A DNA stretch of 64,000 nt from Dimorphilus gyrociliatus (lineage: Eukaryota; Annelida; Polychaeta; Dinophilidae), in contig CAJFCJ010000004.1 in assembly GCA_904063045.1 (NCBI GenBank), positions 1 to 64,000 on the forward strand, written 5' to 3'. A program made the position numbers and the translations under genes. Below, piece after piece: positions 12,746-23,773 of the stretch. Each line of letters begins with the position of its first letter. Within the stretch, counting starts at the first letter, position 1. The notes under the pieces were generated by a model. The model made no database searches, had not been told where the DNA came from, and was given only the letters and a program-made list of their open reading frames with translations.

Positions 12746-13781
12746 CTAAAAAAGAAATCAATAGAAATTAAATATAAAGAAAAGGAAGGATGGTTAACTT
12801 GGTAGTTGTTATATATCTTACCTTAAAGAGTAACTCTAGTCTCCAATACTTTATCACAAGTTTTATACTGTAAATTGTTAAATTACGTTTTATTCTTACA
12901 CTTTGACCTTCTACTTAGTTTGTATAAATCTTATGTAATTCGATATTTTAACTGATTCCTAACGGAGAAAAATAAATAATTAACCGTTCTATATCTTTAA
13001 ATTTTCCCTTTTATCTTTTATTTAAAAGCTATATTCTACAAAGATTAACTTAATAACCAATAAATATTTACGTAAATAAACATGTAGATTAATATTCATG
13101 TAACACTTAATTTTTTCAACCTGTCTATTTGTACATTTTATAAAAGCAAAGGTTGTTTTGTGGGTGTATGTGTTTCTTTTTGTTATTGTTATTTTTAGAA
13201 TTAGATGCGAAGCAATGAAGATGATAATAGAGATTATTCAGTTAAAGAGTATTCATAGTGTGTTTTTATTCTGTTATTTTATTTTAAGTTTCACTTTACT
13301 CTCCCTCTCTCTCTCTCTCTCTCTCAATTTCAATGTAGTCCAATAAACACTTTCTATTAATAAAAACAGCGCCATATTTATAAAAAAAATAACTTTTTTT
13401 GATCATTAAAAAAATAGTAGAATGGAATTTTTTGTCCATTCTGGGTTTACAATACAAAAACAAAAAAAGAAAGAAATAACTAGGTAACCAGTTTATTATT
13501 AAATTGCTGCTGTAAAAAATAGAATTTATTCTTTCTTTGCCAGATGTTACTAATTTTTTTTTTATGGTATTGCTTTATCAATTCTTATTGATAAGTTAAA
13601 AAGAGTGAAAGAGTGGAATGAAACGTTTGACAGCTTTTTGAATATTTATTATTATATTGAAGTAATTGCTTTTTTTCCTCCTCCTTCTCCTTCTCTTTCC
13701 CTTCTTCTTCATCTCACTCTCTTTCTATTCTTATGAAGAATGGTAATATCGATTAAAATATAGACTAATTAGATAACGAAA
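12746..13781. other. intergenic, no gene seen
   Basis: AT-rich, with a (CT)n tract at 13300-13326 and pyrimidine-rich stretches around 13670-13730. A 62-codon plus-strand ORF through the CT tract is low-complexity and not a gene. Confidence 0.55.
13300..13326. repeat. (CT)n microsatellite
   Basis: Uninterrupted CT dinucleotide run. Confidence 0.85.
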
Positions 13782-13879
13782 GGGACAGTGGTCTAGGGGT
13801 ATGATTCTCGTTTCGGGTTTAGTCATATAAGCAAATTCGAAATTACGAGAGGTCCCGGGTTCGAATCCCGGCTGTCCCC
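13782..13879 (+). tRNA. tRNA-Pro (CGG), with intron
   Basis: Only CGG isoacceptor in the window, anticodon 13814-13816. 26-nt intron after position 37. Body identical to the AGG copies apart from base 34. The 3' flank GTTG is followed by a T-run. Confidence 0.95.
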
Positions 13880-14257
13880 GTTGATGTTGAAATATTTTTT
13901 GCTCTCTAAACTTGGTATTCAAAACTAAATAATACATTAATCATTTAATTCTTACTATATATGGAATATTTTCAATTTGAAATACAAAGCAAATAATTTC
14001 AACAAAAGTTCCACTGTGTCGCAATTTGCATTGAATAGGACGCATTCATTTTTATAGGAAAACGAATAAAATATCTGCATGTTGCTATAGAATCAAAACA
14101 ACTCAATAAACATTTGGCTTAGGAGATTCATTATTTTCTAGGGAAATTTACAAGATATTTACTCAACATTTACCGTATTTTTTGGGGAAAAAAGAGGAAT
14201 TTAATAATTGACTTATAATTAATTGAATAAGAAAAGGAATATATAAATTGAATACTA
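13880..14257. other. intergenic, no gene seen
   Basis: AT-rich spacer upstream of copy 7. Confidence 0.55.
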
Positions 14258-15700
14258 ATGAGGAAATGCTTCAAAGAACCGTTAGGTATTGGATTTTTAA
14301 TGATTATGGCTACTGCCCATACAAGTATACTTTTCATTTCATTTGTATATATTTCTAATGGATTAATTATTTTAAAAATTGAAAATAACTCTTCATTTTC
14401 CCTAAATCAAACAAATAATTATACAAATGATTCGAGTAAATCATTAGAATACTTAATACCAGAGAAAAAAGGTATGTTTCTTTTGTTTCTTTATCTCCTT
14501 ATATCATGTCTTCTCTATCAACGTTTGAAAGCAGATCACATGGACAAGCTATTTATAGTTTTCGCTTCAACGTTCCTTATATCAGGCCTCTTTCCTCTAC
14601 CGGCGAATGCTAAAACTCAAGATTTAATATTAGGATTATCTCTAGCAATATCACCAATAGGTCATACGATAATTGGCTATTTTTATTTTAAACGTTCATA
14701 TATTGAAATAGATATCTATTCGGATAATAATAGTGATAATACGATTATCAAGGAAAATGGTAAAGCATTTTATGGTTTTCAAATTAATTCCATTATTCAT
14801 GGATTGAATTTTTGTATCCTAATTATATTCGTTTCTTTGGCGAATATGGACTTTTTATTAAATATAAAAGTAAGCCATTCAGAACGTAGACGTCCAAACG
14901 ACTATATTCTTGTAGAATCTTTTTCGTTTAACAATGGAATTCTAAGTGATTTGTTCAATTTAAAAGAATCATTAAAAAGACCTGTGATTTTTAAAGATTG
15001 TTTATTTACTGCTTCCACTGATGATGTTGATCGATACATAAAAAAAGTTCATGCTAAAGAATGTAGATATCATTATCCTTGTTATCCTTGTAAACTTTCA
15101 AGTTTATTTTGTAAATCGAAAAGTTGTTCTTGGAAGAGAATCAATGTTTATTCCTCTGTTGTTAATGAACTTTATTTTGACTTTAGTTTAACAACAACTA
15201 TAAAAAATATAGCTTATTTAAATAAATTAGGTATTCATTTTTTAACACCATTCTCAATTCGTCCGAACTGTTCAATTTTACATGATGCAACTTCAGCTTT
15301 AAGCTTCCATGAAACTTTTAAACAAATATTAGAGATATTTATCCTAAGGGAAGAAGGATTATCGTTAATTAATAAATATATCCAACTCATTCCTGAAACT
15401 TATAAGAGGACGATGATAATAGAACATTTAGTGAAACACACATTTAAAATTTGGCCTCCTCCTCTTTGGTACTTTTGTCTCAAAGATATAAGATTATATA
15501 TAAGAAGGGATTTTACTACACACTATCTCAACTCTATGCCAGAATATTACAAGGAATTCATCCTTAATCCTGCAGATAATAGATTATCGATGGATATACT
15601 GTCAATTTTTTATTTGAAATACGAAAATATTTGGACAATGGAAGAGTGTAGCTTTGGATTAATTCAGGATTTAAGAGTCTTAGGAGAATCCTCCGTTTGA
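14258..15700 (+). CDS. four-TM protein with SOCS-box-like tail, family copy 7
   Basis: Exons 14258-14471 and 14535-15700 with a 63-nt phase-1 intron; 459 aa spliced. The intron (GTATGT...GCAG) is 21 codons without stop, so an uninterrupted 480-aa frame also exists. The retained segment is strongly hydrophobic (MFLLFLYLLISCLLY) and would add a membrane segment. TM1 is at about 11-34; the outer loop has several N-x-S/T sites (NNSS, NQT, NYT, NDS). It has HAKECRYHYPCYPC ... C-S-W-K-R. The REDG motif reads REEG. The BC-box-like segment is an exact match, PPLWYFCLKDIR, followed by MPEYYKEFILNP as Cullin-box-like element. It ends GESSV, an S-x-V PDZ-ligand-type C-terminus. Confidence 0.8.
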   Translation: MRKCFKEPLGIGFLMIMATAHTSILFISFVYISNGLIILKIENNSSFSLNQTNNYTNDSSKSLEYLIPEKKGMFLLFLYLLISCLLYQRLKADHMDKLFIVFASTFLISGLFPLPANAKTQDLILGLSLAISPIGHTIIGYFYFKRSYIEIDIYSDNNSDNTIIKENGKAFYGFQINSIIHGLNFCILIIFVSLANMDFLLNIKVSHSERRRPNDYILVESFSFNNGILSDLFNLKESLKRPVIFKDCLFTASTDDVDRYIKKVHAKECRYHYPCYPCKLSSLFCKSKSCSWKRINVYSSVVNELYFDFSLTTTIKNIAYLNKLGIHFLTPFSIRPNCSILHDATSALSFHETFKQILEIFILREEGLSLINKYIQLIPETYKRTMIIEHLVKHTFKIWPPPLWYFCLKDIRLYIRRDFTTHYLNSMPEYYKEFILNPADNRLSMDILSIFYLKYENIWTMEECSFGLIQDLRVLGESSV

Positions 15701-16051
15701 GAAAGTGTACTTTTGTTTGTTACAGATTAATTATAATAATAAACATAGTTTCGTCTAACCTACTTTTCAGATAATAAATCAGTATAGAGAGACAATACCT
15801 TTACAAAAAGCATATTATGTAGAATGAAATCACGTACTTAACTGATATTTATACCTTGTTAACGACAAACTGTTGCACCAGATAAAATACTCTTTGTCTG
15901 TATTTGAAAATAAAAAGTTAATTAAGTATACTTTTATTCATGATTTATAACCAATTTAACTTTAAAGAATTGAAAACAACCCAATGTTTGCGTAATGTGT
16001 GTGTATGTGTGTATTTTTTTTCTTTCTATTCTATCTTAATCATTAAGCAAA
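15701..16051. other. intergenic, no gene seen
   Basis: AT-rich spacer between two same-strand copies. A GT-rich stretch lies near 15997-16015. Confidence 0.55.
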
Positions 16052-17457
16052 ATGCCATTTGACTGTCCAGATCGAACTACTTTTATCAAATGTTTTACTG
16101 TTTTACCGTGGTTATTTTATAGTTGCCTTGCTTATAGATTAATATCAGAAGATATGCTTATAATAATCAAACATTATGGTAAATCTAATCAGACGATTAC
16201 CTTTAATCTCAATGAAAAAGAAGGTAAAAAATAATTAAATTTATGTTATGATTCATATTCTCTCTCTGTAATCTTTTAGATTATAAGAGGATATTGTTAA
16301 TCTGCAATTGTGCTATATCAGTTGGTTGTCTTACCGTCTATTGCTCGTTAGGTCGTGTTTGGAAAATAATAGGGATAACAAGCACTATATTGACATTAGG
16401 ACTACATTGTTTAAATGGATATTTTGTGTATTCTGATTGTTTCAAAATTTTAGAAAGCTTTAAAAATGACCCAAAAATAAAATGGAGATGGAAGACGGGT
16501 CATTATATATTTATGACTGAAACTTTGTGTTTCTTCATCTTTCTACAGTTGATGGTTACAAACTTCCTTCTTGAATCGAAGATAAGAACAAAAAGCGACA
16601 ATCCAGAAGCATTTCGAAAGGATTCTAAATACTGCTTAACGTCAGATATACAAATTTTAGGCTATTATATTGATGAAAACAACGAATTATGTACAAGGAA
16701 CGTTTATCAAGAAATACTTAATGGATCTTTTAAAAATTACAATCTAAACTTTATCTATAATACAAATAAAGAGGATTCAGTAACCGAAGCGTATTTTATT
16801 AAGAAATATAAAGGACAGTGTACAGCTTGTCATCTTCCAGATTTACTTCCAATCCCTTCACATCCAGTTTGTCAAAAAACGCACTGCGAATTGAATATGA
16901 TAAGGATAAGAATTAATTTAACTAATGAAAATATTTCTAGTTGGCTTCTTAATATTTTAAATCATTTAAGAATTTTGAACAAGTTAAATTATCACATTTT
17001 AAGTCCAATTGAACTCTCTCAAAGAAATTATACTTATTGCTTATATGACTATTTACAAAATTGTAACCTTCTCTGCGCCTTTCCGACAACGTCTATCTAT
17101 ATAATCTCTAGCTTAGTTATCAGGGAAGACGGATTCTCTCTTTTAAATAAACTTATGAAAAAACTTGATAATGTATACGCTAGTAGAGAAATAATAGATC
17201 TTGTTGCACTTCGGACTTTTGCAATTTGGCCTCCTCCTTTGTGGTTCTTTTGTTTGTTAAAATTAAGATTAATGATTAGAGAAGGAATGAAAGAAATACA
17301 GATGAATTCTCAATGGAAATCCATAAAATCCTTTGTATTGAATCCAGTAGAGAATAGAACAGAAAAAGATATTTTGTCTCTATTACATTTGCCATGTGAA
17401 AGTCTTTGGCTTACCGAAAAGTTAAGATTCGGTTTATTAGAGAAAATTGATATTTAA
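16052..17457 (+). CDS. four-TM protein with SOCS-box-like tail, family copy 8
   Basis: Exons 16052-16223 and 16280-17457 with a 56-nt phase-1 intron; 449 aa. TM1 is near residues 14-35 and the outer loop has an N-Q-T site. Loop 2 has W-R-W-K-T-G-H-Y. The acidic motif YNTNKEDSVTE is intact. The Cys cluster differs from relatives: K-Y-K-G-Q-C-T-A-C ... C ... C-E-L, with Lys replacing His and Leu replacing the Trp after the last Cys. SSLVIREDGFSLLNKL is intact. The BC-box-like segment is an exact match, PPLWFFCLLKLR. The tail reads DILSLLHLP...FGLLEKIDI. Confidence 0.79.
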
Positions 17458-18544
17458 TGTTAATTTAAAGGCTTTTTCTTCTTTTAGCTTCGTTAAAATA
17501 TGCTTTATATTATGAAATAATACATTAAACTGTATTTTAAGGAGATATTTACAAGTCGGCAATTTTTCAGCTGATTTAACATCTTCATTTCTTTGACATT
17601 ATTACATAATCTTATTCAATTTAATTAATTAATATCTAATTATTCTATTTATGGCTGATGAGGTTACTTAATCATCTATTTAACAAATAAATTTAAATAG
17701 TTTCTCTATGGCTCATTTTCAAAGATACTCTTAAATAGACTAAAAAATGAGTATTTAATCATATATAGGATAATTACTCTTTTCAATTATGTTGATTGTT
17801 GAAAATAACACTAAGAAATTATTAAATGTGTCTTTGTATGTATTTTATAAGAATATATGAAAAATTATGGATCTATATTATATTACTATATAGCTTTCTT
17901 TTTATTCATTACTGTTGATATTTCTCCTAATAAAGACAAATACGAAACAAAGATACTCTACAAACATACGTCAATAATTGTCAATGAAATTTAATGCTAT
18001 ACAAAAAAAACAGGCACTAGATAAGCTTCGAGAAAGAGAGAGAGAGAGAGAGAAAGAAATGAGTTTTATTTCTTTCACTTTTTATAACTTATTAATTCAT
18101 ATTTCTAATTCCAAAAAGAGAGTAGAGAACACTTTTATTTAGGTCAAATTACAATAAAACTAATATTAAACTTCATATTATAATAGACATTTCTTATGCT
18201 TGACAAACTAGATTTGACATAATTTAGTCAATTATTAGAAAAAACGTGTTCTTACAGCGCTTATTAAATATTTAATCTTTATCCAATTTCCCCGGAATTA
18301 GATATGTAAAAAACAACAAAAAAAGAAAAGCCTTTTGAACCAAAAAAAAGATGGACAAGGTTTTATGTATAAAGTAAAAGATAATGTTGTTTGTCTTAAT
18401 TTGATGCGTATATTTCCCCCTCCCCGCCAAGTGTACTGTTTGCTTGAAGTTTGTCGAATGCTGAAGTAAGGAAAGGTACATATATCTTTATTATCATAAA
18501 TTCGATTAATACAAGACAAGAAAATACTTTTAATATTCCAGACA
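17458..18544. other. intergenic, no gene seen
   Basis: AT-rich with a (GA)n run at 18031-18056. Minus-strand ORFs at 18272-18608 overlap the tRNA and are shadows. Confidence 0.55.
18031..18056. repeat. (GA)n microsatellite
   Basis: GA dinucleotide run. Confidence 0.85.
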
Positions 18545-18647
18545 GGGACAGTGGTCTAGGGGTATGATTCTCGCTTTGGGATTTAATTTGAACAGTTAAA
18601 ATCTGCAAAATTGCGAGAGGTCCCGGGTTCGAATCCCGGCTGTCCCC
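18545..18647 (+). tRNA. tRNA-Pro (UGG), with intron
   Basis: Anticodon TGG at 18577-18579. 31-nt intron, the longest of the set, clearly related to the 30-nt intron of the gene at 23071. Body 72 nt. A weak TTTTT terminator follows. Confidence 0.95.
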
Positions 18648-18797
18648 AAAGTAATTTTTAATTCTTAAATGATAAAAAAAGAGGAAAGAGAAATCTTGAG
18701 AGAGATCTAGTTCCTATTTATCTTGAATCTATTGATAGAATAGAAGAGTAGAATATAAATATTTATTAGAAAGCATAAAAGTGATAAAGAAAACAAG

Positions 18798-20229
18798 CTA
18801 GATATTCAATTTTTCAAATATTCCATATCGAATTGAATTTCGTCTCCATAAATTATCATATTTTAAATTTAGTATATTCTTGACGAAGAATAGATAATTT
18901 TCTTGATCGAAATCAAAAACTTTGAACGGATAGTTGATTCTTCTATAGAAAAGTCTCAGTTTACAAAGAGTGAGATACCAAAGAGGTGGAGGCCATCTTT
19001 CAAAAACTACATTTATTGTATAATTATTAATCATTAATTGATATTCTTTAGTATTGAATTTCTTTAATAATTTTTTTATTAGATGTATTCCATCTTCTCT
19101 TATTAGTAAACTTTCAATAATAAATTTATACAGTTTGTCAAAGATAAGGGTAAAGTTATCGTGCTTTCTGATATAATCAATTAATGATATTGAATCTTCC
19201 TTCTTGTCAAGTTTAGTGAATGGAGAAAAACAATCTAAACCCAATTTATTGATACAGGCCAAACTTTCTAAACACTCTAGGTCATTTCTATCAATATTAA
19301 TAGATTTCTTTGCGTCGAATAGAATAGCTATTCTAAACGTAGACAAACTATCAAGTCTTTTCCTTTCGAATGAACATTGAAGGAGATATGTACAGTATGT
19401 TCCTATACGATTAGAAATTGCCCAACACCTTATTTTGTATTCGTTATCAGTACAATTGTAGATAGTATCATTTGAATTCGATGATAAATAATTCACGGGT
19501 AATTTTGAAACATTTCCCGCATTAATTGCATTTATAGTTAATCCTCTTCTACAAGGTATCAATAGGAATTGAATAGGTGATTTATTGTCTGTAATGAAAT
19601 TATATGTTTCTTCAACATCCTCTCCTTCGAAACAGTCTTTACATTGGGGAAACCATCTATCTATCCAATTAATCTTTTTCAGTAAAATATGATAAGAAAA
19701 TATAAACAATAGTCCAAAGATATGATTAACAATGATACTTAACGAAAGAAACATACCAAAATTAAATTTCAGCCTTATATAACTATTACTATTATTAATG
19801 AAAGGTTTGAAAAGTAATTTCCATTCATTATAGATTTCATATAAACAATAACACAACGAAAATAGACATATTGAATTTAATGAGAATAAAACAACGAATA
19901 TAGTTGATTTTTTTAATAAAAAACTTAATATAATAAATAGAACAAGATATATAAAATTCAAACTTATAAACGTCTTTCCTTCTCTATCTACAAAGTAGTT
20001 CTTTTAGCTTTCTATTAAGTTTAACGTCTAGTTTTTAAGTAAAATACTTACTTTGATTTAAAGGAATAGATATGCTATTTAATTCCAATTTGTCTTTCTT
20101 ATCAATTAATGACGCCGTTATCCAATCATTATCGAAACATAGCACTAACGATAAACTCACCAGTATAATATAATAGAAAGTAACTAAACAGTACCATATT
20201 CTTTGTAAATTTCCCCTGGTTGTCGCCAT
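18798..20229 (-). CDS. four-TM protein with SOCS-box-like tail, family copy 9
   Basis: Exons complement 20229-20052 and 19987-18798 with a 64-nt phase-1 intron; 455 aa. ATG 20229 was chosen because the longer frame (from 20283) begins with TTG. TM1 is at about residues 11-32 followed by D-W-I-T-A in the loop. Loop 2 lacks the W-x-W motif. The Cys region is atypical: a N-C-T glycosylation-like site, then R-C-W ... Y-C-T ... Q-C-S. ESLLIREDGIHLIKKLL is intact. The BC-box-like segment WPPPLWYLTLCKLR has Thr at the usual Cys/Ser position. The NP..N/DIF segment after it is shortened. Confidence 0.77.
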
Positions 20230-20669
20230 TTTTTTACTGTGACTATCGAATAATTGTATATGATAATTATCTCTAATGAACAATAGAGAATTATGAATTT
20301 TCCTGTGCGGCTTGCTATTTCATTATTGAAAGAGAACGAATGGGAGAAGGAGACACGCTTTTAAAAGAAACTGGTAACTTTTCAATGAATGAATAATGCT
20401 GGAAAATTACAAATGTTTCTTTCGAAATTCCCTAATCAAATTAGAGATAATACCAGGAATGTTGAAAATTAGCTTTGTTTATCAATCAGAACTGTCAGGT
20501 AAAAAGAACAAATTGGTGATGGCGTTAACCAAAGATATGAACTAAAAGATTATTGTTACTGTCGCTTTAGTAGTATTGTAAATTAAATAATTAACTCACA
20601 GACTCTCTTATCAGATTATATACTCTTCTTTATATTGTTTTCTAGAGAAGAAATATCAAAAATATTATT
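20230..20669. other. intergenic, no gene seen
   Basis: AT-rich spacer between copy 9 and the tRNA array. Confidence 0.55.
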
Positions 20670-20764
20670 GGGGACAGCCGGGATTCGAACCCGGGACCTC
20701 TCGCATTTCTATACAGTTTATTCAACATCCCAAAGCGAGAATCATACCCCTAGACCACTGTCCC
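20670..20764 (-). tRNA. tRNA-Pro (UGG), with intron, array unit 1
   Basis: Identical 72-nt body, 23-nt intron. First of four minus-strand genes repeated every 177 bp. Confidence 0.95.
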
Positions 20765-20846
20765 TTTATGATTTATTCATAATTTATCATAATTTTTTCT
20801 ATAATTTCAAATATGAATCGTTCAAGAAAATAAAACAAAAACTATT

Positions 20847-20941
20847 GGGGACAGCCGGGATTCGAACCCGGGACCTCTCGCATTTCTATGCAGTTTATTC
20901 AATATCCCAAAGCGAGAATCATACCCCTAGACCACTGTCCC
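20847..20941 (-). tRNA. tRNA-Pro (UGG), with intron, array unit 2
   Basis: Same body. The 23-nt intron differs from unit 1 at a few bases. Confidence 0.95.
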
Positions 20942-21023
20942 TTTATGATTTATTCATAATTTATTATAATTTTTTTCTATAACTATACCATTAATGTTTG
21001 AAAAATGTAAAATAAAAAACAGT

Positions 21024-21118
21024 GGGGACAGCCGGGATTCGAACCCGGGACCTCTCGCATTTCTATACAGTATATTCAATATCCCAAAGCGAGAATCATA
21101 CCCCTAGACCACTGTCCC
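21024..21118 (-). tRNA. tRNA-Pro (UGG), with intron, array unit 3
   Basis: Same body, 23-nt intron. Confidence 0.95.
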
Positions 21119-21200
21119 TTCATGATTTATTCATAATTTATCATAATTTTTTCCATAATAGCAAATATGAATCGTTCAAGAAAATAAAGCAAAAACTATT

Positions 21201-21291
21201 GGGGACAGCCGGGATTCGAACCCGGGACCTCTCGCATTTTTTACATTATAAACATCCCAAAGCGAGAATCATACCCCTAGACCACTGTCCC
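21201..21291 (-). tRNA. tRNA-Pro (UGG), with intron, array unit 4
   Basis: Same body. 19-nt T-rich intron, 4 nt shorter than its array neighbours. Confidence 0.95.
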
Positions 21292-22284
21292 ATCTTGAAG
21301 TGAGACTAAGAAATGTTGCAATTTCGTTTATCTGTTCATTAAAAATTCACCTTTCTCTAGGCAAAAATCAATATATACCGTATTGTTAATGAATCTAAAT
21401 CTAATAATTTATATTGAAAATCTATCTAATATTTTTCCTCTTTATTGTATGCTTTGAACAGTTTTTGTCCGAATTATGAGACATTTATAGATTCATTATA
21501 TTTTACATTTTAAAGAATGTTTTTATATAAGAAATTATTAAAGTAACCTTAGTAACATTGTAAATGTTTAACAATTTTTGTCTTAATGATCTTATGTATA
21601 GTAAATAAAAGTAATTTCGTTAATTTCTTTTCATCTTTTCTATTTTAGTGTTTTCAGTTTCATTTTTCGTTTATTAAACTAAAATAATCCCTATATTTCA
21701 AAGAATCATTTATCTTCTTAGCTTTTTTAATCTTGTATTCAATGAAAAGAGCAAGAAAAGAAAAAAAGACAAAGATCTTAATATAGTTTTTGCCTATTTC
21801 TCATCTCTTTCAAAATGGATGATGATGAAGCTGTTTCCTTTTTACTTTTCAATAGCCTACAGCTTTAACAATAGTCACGAATTACAATGTATTATATAGT
21901 CTGATTTAAGACAAATTCAATTAGCATTATTACAAAAACTGATTAATTTTCAAGAAGATCAATCATGACACCTAAAATTAAGAATTTATAGTTGTATACC
22001 TATTATTCTATTAATCTTATGTTTAATTTATTTACAAAGTGTGTATTACATAAAATTTAACAATTTATTAGTTAAAAAACACATGGTTTATGCACAAAAT
22101 TTTCTAACAATAAATGTTAAAGCAATAGGTTATAATAAATATTTTACAAAAAGCTTTAAATGCTTTATTATAATTAATTTTTTTTATAAAAAAAAAATTT
22201 CCATTTATTATAAATAAATTAATTTAAAGTAAAAAGAAATATGATTTGTAAAAAACATCTTTTTATAGAAATATTCTTCAGACA
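21292..22284. other. intergenic, no gene seen
   Basis: Very AT-rich, especially 21940-22250. Nothing recognised. Confidence 0.55.
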
Positions 22285-22376
22285 GGGACAGTGGTCTAGG
22301 GGTATGATTCTCGCTTTGGGAAGTTGTAATATACTAAGCATGCGAGAGGTCCCGGGTTCGAATCCCGGCTGTCCCC
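22285..22376 (+). tRNA. tRNA-Pro (UGG), with intron
   Basis: 20-nt intron identical to those at 3753 and 33223. Flanks (5' TTCAGACA, 3' AATAATTTTTTTTC) are shared with the 33223 gene, so the duplicated unit is larger than the tRNA. Confidence 0.95.
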
Positions 22377-22602
22377 AATAATTTTTTTTCTTTTTTTTTT
22401 CAACAATTTACATTTATTAGAAATTACCTGGGGAATAATCAGCGAAATTTTTCTATAATAATATAATACTCTTTGTTAAATGCGTTCTTTTATATATATT
22501 TTCAAAGCTTTATACTGGTTTTAGGTTTTATGTTTATGCTTTTTTATATAAAATCAATTTTTCAATATTTATTATTGCGCAAAAAAAAAATATTTAGCCA
22601 AC

Positions 22603-22690
22603 GGGGACAGCCGGGATTCGAACCCGGGACCTCTCGTAGATTAGCGAATGAATTCCCTAAACGAGAATCATACCCCTAGACCACTGTCCC
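22603..22690 (-). tRNA. tRNA-Pro (AGG), with intron
   Basis: 16-nt intron identical to that of the gene at 4577. 3' flank GTTGGCTAAATA then a T10 run. Confidence 0.95.
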
Positions 22691-23070
22691 AGCGTGTTAA
22701 ATTTGACTTTATTTTCAAGTTTGATGACAAATTAATATAATCATAATAATAATGATAATCAATGCAGAGATAATAATTAATAGTAATATTAAATAGGACG
22801 AATGTTATTATTTCTTTTAAAGTTCAAAATCATTTTTCTTTACAAAGAGCAATTCCTTGTTGATAGTTTTTAGCAAAATGCATACTCTTATAAAAAAAAC
22901 AAATATCTCTTATCTGCAAAGCAAACAGGATATTCAATAAAAGAATTGTTAGAGAAAGATTCAGAGATTGACATTACATAACATAACAAAAAATGTCAAT
23001 ATAACCTTATATTGCTTTCGAGTAAGCCAAGAATATTAAATTGCTGTACTTGAAATTCAAAAAATTTAAT
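22691..23070. other. spacer between tRNA-Pro genes
   Basis: AT-rich, nothing recognised. Confidence 0.55.
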
Positions 23071-23172
23071 GGGGACAGCCGGGATTCGAACCCGGGACCT
23101 CTCGCAATTTTGCAGTTTTTAACTGTTTAATTCAATCCCAAAGCGAGAATCATACCCCTAGACCACTGTCCC
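23071..23172 (-). tRNA. tRNA-Pro (UGG), with intron
   Basis: 30-nt intron related to that of the gene at 18545. Body identical. Confidence 0.95.
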
Positions 23173-23773
23173 TCTGCAAGTTAACAAAGCGTTACGAAAC
23201 TTGTTGTCTACCGTTTGCTCAAGCATGTCATTCATTGAGCAACAATTCTTAGAATAGATTATTTTTAGTTTGTTGATTACACTCCTCAAAGCTTACCAGC
23301 TAGCTACTAAGCGTTAGAGCTATTCAACAAACGAATTATTTGTTATACCAATTATCTAGTCTAACACGTGAAAAGCAATTGTTATCGTCTTATTTTGATA
23401 CTATAATAATGAGATTACGATAAAGTTAAACATTATTAATTTAAACATAAAAAAGTACAATAACTTAACAGCTTTTAGTCATATGAAAGGAGCGAAAAAG
23501 CAAATACGAAAGTAAAAATACAAAATAACGACTCAAATTTAAATTTTATCTAACTTTATTTGACTCTATTTATATCGGTTTTAGAATATATAATGTAAGT
23601 TGTACTTTCGTTACTTCTATCGCTTCACATTCATATGGTTTTTACTTTATTAAGGAAGAAATAAGTTTTATAATACTCCCTCTTCTACAAAAAAGAAATA
23701 AATTATAAATCTATTCAAGTTTTATCAATAGCATCTTTAAAAATACAAAAAGAAACAGTCTCAGTTTAATATG
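23173..23773. other. intergenic, no gene seen
   Basis: AT-rich, no feature recognised. Confidence 0.55.

Larger units (their letters stand above)
20670..21298. repeat. 177-bp tandem repeat carrying four tRNA-Pro genes
   Basis: The tRNA genes begin at 20670, 20847, 21024 and 21201, exactly 177 bp apart. The about 82-bp spacers (ATGATTTATTCATAATTTAT...) are near-identical. The last unit has a 4-nt shorter intron. Confidence 0.95.

Noticed and set aside
20635-21303. ORFs encoding G-T-A-G-I-R-T-R-D-L-S-type peptides
   Set aside because: These are translations of the antisense strand of the tRNA-Pro genes, a well-known false-protein source. The same applies to frames at 13731-13937, 18298-18608, 22473-22679 and 33174-33434.
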